Shown here piece by piece: positions 15,145 to 22,312 of a stretch of DNA of 28,776 nucleotides (its first letter is position 1; every line of letters starts with the position of its first letter). Source of the DNA: JOPF133 sp052144935 (GTDB taxonomy: Bacteria; Acidobacteriota; Terriglobia; Bryobacterales; Bryobacteraceae). Below the pieces are notes generated by a model. It had not been told where the DNA came from, searched no databases, and saw nothing but the letters and a program-made list of their open reading frames with translations. The stretch is taken from assembly GCA_052144935.1 (NCBI GenBank), contig JBKQPR010000274.1, forward strand, positions 1-28,776. Reading direction: 5' to 3'. The translations under genes were made by a program, and so were the position numbers.

Positions 15145-16103
15145 TGCGCAGAACTTTTCTTGGGACCACCGCGGCGAGCGCGCTGGCCGGCAGCTATGCC
15201 CAGACGCAGGACGCGCGCGCCTCCATCCCCATCATCGACGCTCACATCCACCTGTTCGATCCGAGCCGTCCCGAGGGCGTGCCATGGCCGGACAAGAATA
15301 ACGCCGTCCTCTATCAGCCCGCGCTGCCGGCGCGCTACCGCCAGATCGCCGTGCCGCTCGGCGTTCGAGGCGCCATCGAGGTGGAGGCCAGCCCGTGGCT
15401 GGAGGACAACCAGTGGGTCCTCGACATCGCCGCCAAAGACACCATCATCGTGGGCACCGTTGGCGATCTGGAGCCTGGCAAGGCCGAGTTCGCGAAGCAA
15501 CTGGAGCGCTTCCACCGCAATCCGCTTTTCCGGGGAATCCGCTACGGCAACCTGTGGGGCAGAAACCTGGGGGAGGAGTTGTCGAAACCCGAATTCCTCG
15601 CGGGGCTGCGGTTGCTGGCGGAGGCGGGCCTGGTGCTGGACACCGCCAATCCCGATCCGCCTCTGATGGAGGCCGTGCTCAGGCTCACCGACAAGGTGGG
15701 CAATCTCCGCGTGGTCATCGACCATCTACCGTCGTTGAACCCGCCCGCCGAAGGGCCGGCCCTCGCCACCTACCAGCGCAATTTGCGGGAATTCGCCAGG
15801 CGCCCCCAGGTGTACGTGAAGATCTCCCAGGTGCTCCGCCGCGCGGAGGGCCGCATCCCCGAGGATGTGGCCTTCTACCGCTCGCGCCTGGACGAACTTT
15901 GCGACGTGTTCGGCGAGGACCGCGTGCTCTATGGCAGCGATTGGCCCAACAGCGACCAGATGGCGCCCTACGAAAAGGAGCTGGCCGTGGTGCGACAGTA
16001 TTTCAACCGCAAGGGACGGCCGGCTGCGGAGAAATATTTCTGGCGAAACTCGGTGGCGGCCTACCGCTGGGTCCGGCGCGATCCGAGCCAGCCGGAGGTG
16101 TAG
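15141..16103 (+). CDS. Exported amidohydrolase/lactonase (Amidohydro_2 family)
   Basis: 320 residues; ATG at 15141 or 15144 (MMRR). The N-terminus MRRTFLGTTAASALAG is a twin-Arg-like signal. The mature part is a metal-dependent TIM barrel of the Amidohydro_2 type: IIDAHIHLFD with H35 and H37 after strand 1, FRGIRYGNLWG in the middle, VIDHLPS (H195) and YGSDWPN with D267 near the end. Close families are L-fuconolactonase and L-rhamnono-lactonase, which open sugar lactones to acids, and 2-pyrone-4,6-dicarboxylate lactonase. In an operon with a GH2 enzyme and a sugar porter, a sugar-lactone role is the best guess. An exported location is unusual for such enzymes but common for this group in acidobacteria-like genomes, as far as I recall. 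Confidence 0.85.
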   Translation: MMRRTFLGTTAASALAGSYAQTQDARASIPIIDAHIHLFDPSRPEGVPWPDKNNAVLYQPALPARYRQIAVPLGVRGAIEVEASPWLEDNQWVLDIAAKDTIIVGTVGDLEPGKAEFAKQLERFHRNPLFRGIRYGNLWGRNLGEELSKPEFLAGLRLLAEAGLVLDTANPDPPLMEAVLRLTDKVGNLRVVIDHLPSLNPPAEGPALATYQRNLREFARRPQVYVKISQVLRRAEGRIPEDVAFYRSRLDELCDVFGEDRVLYGSDWPNSDQMAPYEKELAVVRQYFNRKGRPAAEKYFWRNSVAAYRWVRRDPSQPEV

Positions 16104-16492
16104 CGCTTTCGCGGTGGCGGCCCGCCAAGAGGCAAGGCGAAGCGGCGGGATCCGCGGACAATGTTCGTACTCTGCCGGCCTCGGCCTCCTCGGCCTCCTC
16201 TCCTTCCTCAACCGGCATGTGGCAGATATCGCCCTCGCCGCCCTCGTTAAACGTCAACCTTCTGCGCTCGTTGCACAAGCGACCCTTTGGAAACAGGCCC
16301 CGTGGTTCTCCGCTGGGCCGTGACGCGCCCTACGCGTACAAATGCCAGCCGCAGTCCAGCCGGGCTTGTTTTAGCGCTTGCGCTGGCTCGGGCACTCGTG
16401 CCGGCGCTCTGGCTGGAGCGCACGAACAGGCGGGCTGACGGGTCTCGACACGGTACGCACTCCTCGGTGCGCCGCGTCGAAATGCCCGGCAA
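16104..16492. other. Convergent intergenic region, no gene seen
   Basis: This 389-bp gap separates the plus-strand lactonase gene from the minus-strand hypothetical. It has a short repeat (CTCGGCCTC-type, 16175-16200), a dyad AGCGCTTGCGCT near 16374, GGCACTCGTGCC near 16390, and a strong hairpin at 16445-16480. Open frames here are low-complexity and unsupported. The density of dyads suggests an untranslated, structured or repeat-family sequence. Confidence 0.45.
16445..16480. terminator. Hairpin between convergent genes
   Basis: TCGACACGGTACGCAC (16445-16460) pairs with GTGCGCCGCGTCGA (16467-16480) across a 6-nt loop; the stem has one mismatch and a 2-nt bulge. It lies 13 bp past the end of the minus-strand gene and downstream of the lactonase gene, a good place for a two-way terminator. 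No T-run follows, so an intrinsic terminator is not proved. Confidence 0.4.
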
Positions 16493-17110
16493 TTATTCGG
16501 GGGGGTTGCCCAACGGTTCGCCGATGGGAATCTCGAAGTAGAGCAGCTCCTTGCCGGTGGCCGCTTCGGTGATGCCGCTCAAGTAGATGGTGGATCCCCG
16601 CTGCAGGGGTGTTTCGAAGTACACGAATCCGCTGGCGGAATTGCCCGCCGGCAGCACTTCAGCGCTGAGGGCGCGGCCTTCAATCTCCCAGGCATCCAGC
16701 GGATTCTTCTTGCCCTTCAGGGCGATCGTCCCGACCGGCGTGGGGAGCGTTCCGGGGCGGCTGGGAGCGCGCGCGTAACGCACGTCGGAAGCGGGAGTGG
16801 CCGGCACGCGGTCGCCGCGCGGACTCACATACTCCGCTTTCATCCCTTTCAGCCGCAGGGTCTGATCGCCATCGTTCTGAATCACCACCAGCACCGGCAA
16901 AACGAGGTAACGGTAGGGGTCCAGCTTACCGAAGGCGGCTTTGAGTTTTTCACCTGACATGTAGGGGTCCGCTCCGATGGTCACTTTGCCATTCGTCTGG
17001 TGGTGTGGGTAGCTGGCTGCCGGACCCGGCCGGAAGGCCGTGTCCTTGTCCGCCGCAAAGGCCGCCGCTATACTCAAGTAAAGAGCCAAACGTTTGAAAA
17101 TAAAAGGCAT
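16493..17110 (-). CDS. Secreted hypothetical protein
   Basis: 205 residues. Signal peptide MPFIFKRLALYLSIAAAFA (1-19). On the minus strand GAGG sits 6-7 nt before ATG 17110 (AGAGGAAATAGATG), so the start is well supported. The mature part has a beta-rich look with LPVLVVIQNDGDQTLRLKG (a typical beta-sandwich strand pair), VPATPASDVRYA, and FVYFETPLQRGSTIYLSGI near the end, which recalls DUF4352-like immunoglobulin-fold proteins that stabilise charged-protein interfaces; this is not a firm match. Probably periplasmic. The first 17 bp overlap the start of the divergent waaA-lpxK gene. Confidence 0.75.
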   Translation of the reverse strand: MPFIFKRLALYLSIAAAFAADKDTAFRPGPAASYPHHQTNGKVTIGADPYMSGEKLKAAFGKLDPYRYLVLPVLVVIQNDGDQTLRLKGMKAEYVSPRGDRVPATPASDVRYARAPSRPGTLPTPVGTIALKGKKNPLDAWEIEGRALSAEVLPAGNSASGFVYFETPLQRGSTIYLSGITEAATGKELLYFEIPIGEPLGNPPE

Positions 17111-19499
17111 CTATTTCCTCTACCGAGCCCTTCAGGCGTTTGGACTGCCTGTACTGCTATTGTATTTCCTCTACCGCGGCCTGTGGGACCGCGGCTATTG
17201 GCGCTCGCTCCCGGAACGGTTCGGCTTTCTTCCCCGCTCGTTAAAACAGACTGGTCCGGGGGCCATCTGGTTGCATGCGGTTTCGGTCGGCGAGATCCTC
17301 AGTTGCGTGGAATTCCTACGCCTCGTGCGCGCGGAACTTCCGCGAACGCCGGTTTTTGTCTCCACCACCACGCTGGCGGGCCGCGCCACCGCCGAAGCCA
17401 AGCTGGCAGGGCTGGCCGGCGGCATCTTTTACGCCCCGGTGGACTACGTGTTCGCGGTGCGGCGGATATTGCGGGCGTTGCAGCCGGCCGTAGTGGCGAT
17501 CGCGGAAACCGAGATCTGGCCCAACCTGTTCCGCGAAACCAAGCGCTCGGGCGCCTCGCTGGCGATCGTGAACGGGCGGATCTCCAGCCGGGCCTTTTCG
17601 CGCTATTGCCGGTTTCGAGGACTGTTCCGGGCGGTGCTGCCCGCCGCCGACGCCATCCTGGCGCAAACCACCGAGATTCGCGACCGCTTTCTGGCCCTCG
17701 GAGCCGAGCCGGAAAGCGCGCGGGTGGCGGGAAATTTCAAATACGATTTCCAGGCTGGCGGGCCAGCCGAGGGTTCGCCCGTGGTGGAATTGCTGGCCCG
17801 CGCCAAGCCGGAGCGGGTTTGGATCGCCGCCAGCACCATGCCGCCGGGGCGTTCCGGGGATGTGGACGAAGACGACGCCGTGCTGGCCGCGTTTCGGGAG
17901 GTCTCCGCGCGATTCCCCGGGCTGCTCCTGATCCTGGCGCCGCGCAAACCCGTCCGCTTCGAGGAGGCCGCTCGAAAACTGGAGGCCGCGGGGATTCGCT
18001 GCGTGCGCCGCACCCGTATGGGCGCGTCTCTGCAGACCGCGTGCGTCCCGCGGTTGCCCTTGGTCCTGCTGCTGGACACCATCGGAGAGTTGAGCGGCCT
18101 GTTCGCGCTGGCCGACGTGGTGTTCATGGGCGGCACTCTGGCCGAGCGGGGCGGCCACAACATTCTGGAGCCTGCATGCTTCGGCAAGCCCGTGATCCTG
18201 GGGCCGCACATGGAGAACTTTCAGGCCATCGCCGGCGAGTTCCGCTCCGCCGGCGCCGCGGTGGAGATCGCCGGCGCCGCGGAACTCCCGGCGGCCGTCG
18301 TCCGGCTGCTGTCCGATTCGAACGCCGCGGCCGCTATCGGGAAGGCCGCCCTGGCGTGCGCGACGGCCGAGCGCGGCGCCAGCCGCCGGGCCGCGGAGAC
18401 CATCCGCGAACTGTTTCTGAACGCCCAGCCGCGGTACCGGCCGGCCATGCCGTGGTTCGCCCTGGCATGGCCGCTGGCGCGCTTGTGGGAGTGGGGCGGG
18501 CGGCGCAAGCGGGAGCGCGACCTGAGGGCCCAGAAGAAGCTGGACGCCCCCGTGATCAGCGTGGGTAACGTGACCATGGGCGGCACCGGCAAGACGCCCT
18601 GCGTGTTGTGGCTGGCCCGTGCGCTGAGGGCGCGCGGCCATCGGCCCGGCATTCTCACCAGGGGATACGGGCGCAGCTCCCACGAGCAGAGTCTGGCCAT
18701 AGAGCCGGGAGCGGAGGTGAGCGCGGAACATTGCGGCGACGAACCGCGGATCTTGGTGCGCTCCGGCGTCGCTCCCGTGGGCATCGGCGCCGATCGTTGG
18801 CAAACCGGCCGTCTGCTGCGCGATCGATTTCACACCGGCGTGCTGCTTCTGGACGACGGATTTCAGCATCTGCGCCTGGCGCGCAATCTGGATATCGTGC
18901 TGATCGACGCATTAGACCCGTTTGGCGGCGGCGATGTGTTTCCGCTGGGACGATTGCGCGAACCGCTGGAAAGTCTCGGACGCGCCGATATGGTGGTGAT
19001 CACGCGCAGCGAACTGTCGGGCGCGGCTGGGATGATCGAACGGGCCGTGGCGCGCTGGAATCCGAGGGCCCCCGTGTTCCGCGCGTCGGTCGAGCCGGAG
19101 TCGTGGGTGGAGCACCGCACGGGCGCCGAGCATCCCATCGCCGGGAGGCCCTTCGGCGCGGCGGGCGCGTTCTGCGGGCTCGGCAATCCGCAATCCTTCC
19201 TGCGCACGCTGCGGCGTCTGGGAGTGGAGCCGCTCGACTGGATCGAGTTCGAGGACCACCACCGTTATCGTCCGCACGAATTACGCCGCCTGGCCCACCA
19301 GTTTCAAACCAGCGGCGTCGAGGCCCTGGTGACCACCGAAAAGGACGCCGTGAATCTGTGCGATTCCACGGACGATCTGTTGGCGCCGCTGCCTTTGTTC
19401 TGGCTGCGCGTGAGCATGGCGATCGAGCGCGAACGGGAATTCCTGGACGAAATCGAACGCCGTATTTTCCTGAAGGGGGGTTCTTACGCGGAAGACTAG
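17094..19499 (+). CDS. Fused Kdo transferase (WaaA/KdtA) and tetraacyldisaccharide 4'-kinase (LpxK)
   Basis: 801 residues in one uninterrupted frame. Residues 1-430 are WaaA: an N-terminal membrane anchor (about 6-28), SLPERFGFLP with the catalytic-type E41, GAIWLHAVSVGE (56-67), AIAETEIWPNLF and the donor-binding FMGGTLAERGGHNILEPACFGKP. Residues 455-795 are LpxK: ISVGNVTMGGTGKTP with P-loop K500/T501, ILTRGYGR, LLDDGFQHL (D587, D588, H592), and TTEKDAVNL near the end. LpxK adds the 4'-phosphate to lipid A and WaaA then adds Kdo, so the fusion joins consecutive steps at the cytoplasmic face of the inner membrane. Both halves are full length, with key residues present. The TTG start at 17094 is set by the anchor; no stronger start is near. 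The fusion is unusual: they are normally separate genes. Confidence 0.92.
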   Translation: MKIKGIYFLYRALQAFGLPVLLLYFLYRGLWDRGYWRSLPERFGFLPRSLKQTGPGAIWLHAVSVGEILSCVEFLRLVRAELPRTPVFVSTTTLAGRATAEAKLAGLAGGIFYAPVDYVFAVRRILRALQPAVVAIAETEIWPNLFRETKRSGASLAIVNGRISSRAFSRYCRFRGLFRAVLPAADAILAQTTEIRDRFLALGAEPESARVAGNFKYDFQAGGPAEGSPVVELLARAKPERVWIAASTMPPGRSGDVDEDDAVLAAFREVSARFPGLLLILAPRKPVRFEEAARKLEAAGIRCVRRTRMGASLQTACVPRLPLVLLLDTIGELSGLFALADVVFMGGTLAERGGHNILEPACFGKPVILGPHMENFQAIAGEFRSAGAAVEIAGAAELPAAVVRLLSDSNAAAAIGKAALACATAERGASRRAAETIRELFLNAQPRYRPAMPWFALAWPLARLWEWGGRRKRERDLRAQKKLDAPVISVGNVTMGGTGKTPCVLWLARALRARGHRPGILTRGYGRSSHEQSLAIEPGAEVSAEHCGDEPRILVRSGVAPVGIGADRWQTGRLLRDRFHTGVLLLDDGFQHLRLARNLDIVLIDALDPFGGGDVFPLGRLREPLESLGRADMVVITRSELSGAAGMIERAVARWNPRAPVFRASVEPESWVEHRTGAEHPIAGRPFGAAGAFCGLGNPQSFLRTLRRLGVEPLDWIEFEDHHRYRPHELRRLAHQFQTSGVEALVTTEKDAVNLCDSTDDLLAPLPLFWLRVSMAIEREREFLDEIERRIFLKGGSYAED

Positions 19500-19916
19500 G
19501 CGGCGCGGAGAGGCGCAGGAGGCCTCGCTTCCTCGGAGGCCATGCCGCGCTCCGGATTGACGGCGGTCTCGGCTTCCAGGCAGGCGTCCCAGCTCGCGGG
19601 CGCGCTCTTCATCCCAGCGGGCGCGGCGCAGGAATCGGCTCCAGCCCGCGGTTACTCCTCGGCTTCCTGCTCGGCTTGCTGCTCGAACGGGCGCAGGACG
19701 CGATTCCGGATCGACCGGGAAGAATGCCGCTGCCCGATTCGAGGCCGGCAACATCGCGCCGGTTGCTTTTGGTGAGAATACTGGTTCGCTTACTGGTGGC
19801 CGCCCCGTTCCGCATTGACTAGACGGAGACCTATAGCGCCTATCGCGAATACCAGGCCGAATCGCGGTCGTCATGGCGGAGGAGGGGAAGTAGCCCGGTG
19901 GCTTCCGGTTAATCTG
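19500..19916. other. 417-bp gap, no gene seen
   Basis: It lies between the convergent ends of waaA-lpxK and the GH39-like gene. GGCCTC (19521-19526) and GAGGCC (19536-19541) could form a short hairpin after the waaA-lpxK stop, without a T-run. Frames are broken and low in complexity; hydrophobic LLLGFLLGLLL and LLLVRILVRLLVA stretches occur in one plus-strand frame near 19653 and 19758, but no complete gene is supported. It may be decayed coding DNA. Confidence 0.4.
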
Positions 19917-21572
19917 CTACCACTGCACCCGCAGCAGCGAGACCGCGTGCCGCGGAAGGGCGAACCGCAGCGACAGGCCGCCGTCTTTCACCGCGACCCA
20001 TCGGGGCGATTCCAGCAACTGCAACTGGCCGGCCGCTTCGAGGCGCGCATACTGTTCCGGCGAGGGCGCGGCGGGCGACCCCATCTCTTTCCACAGCGTG
20101 TAGGAGTTGCTGTGCGTGTCGTCGATCCGGTAATGCTCCACCAACACGGTGCCCGCCGCGGGAATCCCGGCCAGCGCCAGGGCCACCATGGCGGGGCCGG
20201 CCGGCAGGTCGTCATCGTGATAGTTCCACACCAGCACCGCGATCTGCCGCTGAGCCCGTGTGGCCAGGGCGTCGATATCGCCCACGCCCCGCACGCCGGA
20301 TTGCAGAATTCCGTCCACGCCCGCGGCCCCGCTGCTCTCCGTTTTCACGCGGTCGCCGCTCATGAGGCCGGCCATGCGAAACAGGTTCAGCACCGGTTTG
20401 TCGATCCCGTTGGTCGCCAGCGTGCGGAAGCCGTCGAAATAGGGCTGGTCTTCGAACTCAAACGCCCAGGTCAACATGCCGGCCAGGTTCGCGTGGTAGC
20501 GGTCCGCCAGTTTGAAAATCGCCCCCAGCGCCGAGGCCGTGTAGCTGGGATACATGGTGCCGTTGCGGTAGACATTTTGCGGATACTGGCGCGCGGAACA
20601 GGCCGCGCAGCCCTCCGGGTCGGCCTCGCTCAGGATGATCGGCAACCCGCGGAATTCCGGGAACTGGTTGACGATTTCCATGCCCTTGGCGACATCCGCC
20701 ATTTCGCGCCGCAGGCTCATCCGCACGTGCCCTTCCACGACGCTGGGCGATCCCTTGGCATGGTAAGTGATGAAGTCCAGCGGCGCGCCGGTCTTGCCGG
20801 TGGCGGCATTCGCTCCGCGCGCGCAGTGCTCCAGAAACTGGCGCAGGAAGTCCCCGGCTTTCTGGCCGTTCGGGCCGGTCGAGCCAGGACCGCCGATCCT
20901 GGCCGCCGGCAGCGCCCGCTTCACCGCGTCGGCGCTGTAGTCGTAGAGTTTCTGATATTCCTGCGGCGTGCCCCGCCAGTAGGAGATGTCGGGTTCGTTC
21001 CACACCTCCCACGACCAACTTTCCACTTCGGCCTTCCCGTAGCGCTCCACCGAATGAAGCACCCATTGGCGCACCAGCTCAGCCCATCTGGCGTAGTCCC
21101 TGGGCGGGTAGGACCATCCCTTGCCATCATCCGGCGTGGGCCAGTGGCGGGTGTACGGCTCGGGATTGGTGGAAAGCGCCTCGGGCATGAATCCGATCTC
21201 CACGAAGGGGCGCGCGTGAGCCGCCAGGTAGGTGTCGAAAATCCGGTCCACGATCTTCCAGTTGTAAACCGGCCTGCCCGCGGCGTCTTCCGTGTAGGCG
21301 TTGGTGGAGCCCGATTTCAGGGCCGCGGTTCCGTCGCCGGTCACCAGCAAATGATGCGCGCGGATCTCCACGCGCACGGGACTGAGCGCGGCCAGCTCGC
21401 CGATCAGCTTGCGGCCATTGGGCGCATAGGTATAATTCGGCTCGTCGTATCCGAAATAGGCGTAGATCGGCCGGTAGGATCCCAGGCTCACGTTGGCATC
21501 CACGCGGATGTCCACCGGCTGTTGGGCCGGCGCGCCCACCGCCGCCACAAGTATTAACAAGATCGCTCGCAT
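19917..21572 (-). CDS. Secreted glycoside hydrolase, GH39-like (beta-xylosidase type)
   Basis: 551 residues with signal peptide MRAILLILVAAVGAPAQ (about 1-17). The barrel carries the clan GH-A pair: acid/base E193 in WSWEVWNEPDISYW (186-199) and nucleophile E316 in PIILSEADPEG (311-321), 123 residues apart, as expected for GH39 beta-xylosidase or alpha-iduronidase-like enzymes. FGYDEPNYTY near the start and DFITYHAKG (266-274) also fit this family. The last 150 residues form a beta-rich domain (AVLVWNYHDDD, TVLVEHYRID) typical of GH39. It probably acts on xylan or related oligosaccharides in the periplasm or outside. It is 27 bp after the AbrB-PIN gene and is the last of six tightly spaced minus-strand genes, with no clear functional tie to mreBCD. 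Confidence 0.85.
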   Translation of the reverse strand: MRAILLILVAAVGAPAQQPVDIRVDANVSLGSYRPIYAYFGYDEPNYTYAPNGRKLIGELAALSPVRVEIRAHHLLVTGDGTAALKSGSTNAYTEDAAGRPVYNWKIVDRIFDTYLAAHARPFVEIGFMPEALSTNPEPYTRHWPTPDDGKGWSYPPRDYARWAELVRQWVLHSVERYGKAEVESWSWEVWNEPDISYWRGTPQEYQKLYDYSADAVKRALPAARIGGPGSTGPNGQKAGDFLRQFLEHCARGANAATGKTGAPLDFITYHAKGSPSVVEGHVRMSLRREMADVAKGMEIVNQFPEFRGLPIILSEADPEGCAACSARQYPQNVYRNGTMYPSYTASALGAIFKLADRYHANLAGMLTWAFEFEDQPYFDGFRTLATNGIDKPVLNLFRMAGLMSGDRVKTESSGAAGVDGILQSGVRGVGDIDALATRAQRQIAVLVWNYHDDDLPAGPAMVALALAGIPAAGTVLVEHYRIDDTHSNSYTLWKEMGSPAAPSPEQYARLEAAGQLQLLESPRWVAVKDGGLSLRFALPRHAVSLLRVQW

Positions 21573-21599
21573 ATTGAACGCTTCGAGTCCCTTTTGATC

Positions 21600-22268
21600 T
21601 TACTGTGAGGGCCCCGCGGAAGGCGCACCGATCCAATCCACCATAATCACATTGGCCAGGTTGCGCATTTCAGGATCGCCGGCGATCACCGCGGCATTCT
21701 CCTTCGCAGCGAGGGCAGCGGCGAACGCATCAGCGTAAGGAAGGCGGTGGGCGGATTTAAGCCTGACGGCGGCGATGATGTCTTCCTCTTCCGGCAGCAC
21801 CAAACGGATGGGCAGCGATGGAAGCCGGGTAAGGAAATCCTCGGCGGTCTTGGAGCCATGTTTCCGGGTGAGCATGTAGTAGACTTCGCCGGCATCGATC
21901 CAGCTCATTGAAAGCTGGATGGTGGCCTCCTCGGCTTGCTGCAAGCAGTTTAGGACATGGCCGGCGGCGGGCTGCTCGTCGCGCACCCAGGCCAGCAAGG
22001 CCCAGGCGTCAACGACCTTGGAGTTTGGCATCGTGCGGGCGAGTTCGGCACGGTGTTCTGCCTCCAAAGCCTGGGTCAGGCTTTCCCCTCCCCGCGCCAT
22101 TCCCTGCATCGTGCGCCAGTCCGGAAAACTCCGTACCAGTCGTTTCACAACCAGCGCCTCGCCTTGCACGTCGATGGAAATCTCTGTGCCCGCTTTGAGG
22201 TTGAGCCGCTGGCGCACCGCTTTAGGTATGGCGATCTGCCCTTTCGAAGAAATGGTGGCTTTGATCAT
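21600..22268 (-). CDS. Fused AbrB/VapB-type antitoxin and PIN-domain (VapC-type) toxin
   Basis: 222 residues in one frame from ATG 22268. Residues 1-46 are an AbrB/MazE swapped-hairpin DNA-binding domain (MIKATISSKGQIAIPKAVRQ ... VKRL). Residues 47-79 form the neutralising tail (WRTMQGMARGGESL, LTQALEAEHRAELA). Residues 80-222 are a PIN ribonuclease: D87 (VVDAWALLAW), E128 (DAGEVYY), D180 (YADAF) and D198 (AGDPE) give the four metal-binding acids. Normally antitoxin and toxin are two overlapping genes; here there is no stop between them. The toxin's usual ATG survives as M80 (MPNSKVVDAW), so internal initiation could still make free toxin. The DNA-binding half would allow autoregulation. It lies 44 bp after the GT-C-like gene, which is not typical for an operon partner. 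A sequencing indel could also create the fusion. Confidence 0.85.
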   Translation of the reverse strand: MIKATISSKGQIAIPKAVRQRLNLKAGTEISIDVQGEALVVKRLVRSFPDWRTMQGMARGGESLTQALEAEHRAELARTMPNSKVVDAWALLAWVRDEQPAAGHVLNCLQQAEEATIQLSMSWIDAGEVYYMLTRKHGSKTAEDFLTRLPSLPIRLVLPEEEDIIAAVRLKSAHRLPYADAFAAALAAKENAAVIAGDPEMRNLANVIMVDWIGAPSAGPSQ

Positions 22269-22312
22269 CTCTACTGACCACGGTAAGACGGAAACCGAGA
22301 GACTGCAACTAA

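Noticed and set aside
16247..16492. 81-residue minus-strand frame in the convergent gap
   Set aside because: Low complexity, overlaps the hairpin and no ribosome site. It may be a translated repeat, not a gene.
17000..18568. 522-residue plus-strand open frame
   Set aside because: Arg/Gly/Ala-rich shadow of the waaA half of the fusion.
19542..19775. 77-residue plus-strand frame after waaA-lpxK
   Set aside because: Cys/Arg/Ser-rich GC artefact, no ribosome site and no recognisable motif.
19815..21557. 580-residue plus-strand open frame
   Set aside because: Antisense shadow of the GH39-like gene, which has a signal peptide and both catalytic glutamates.
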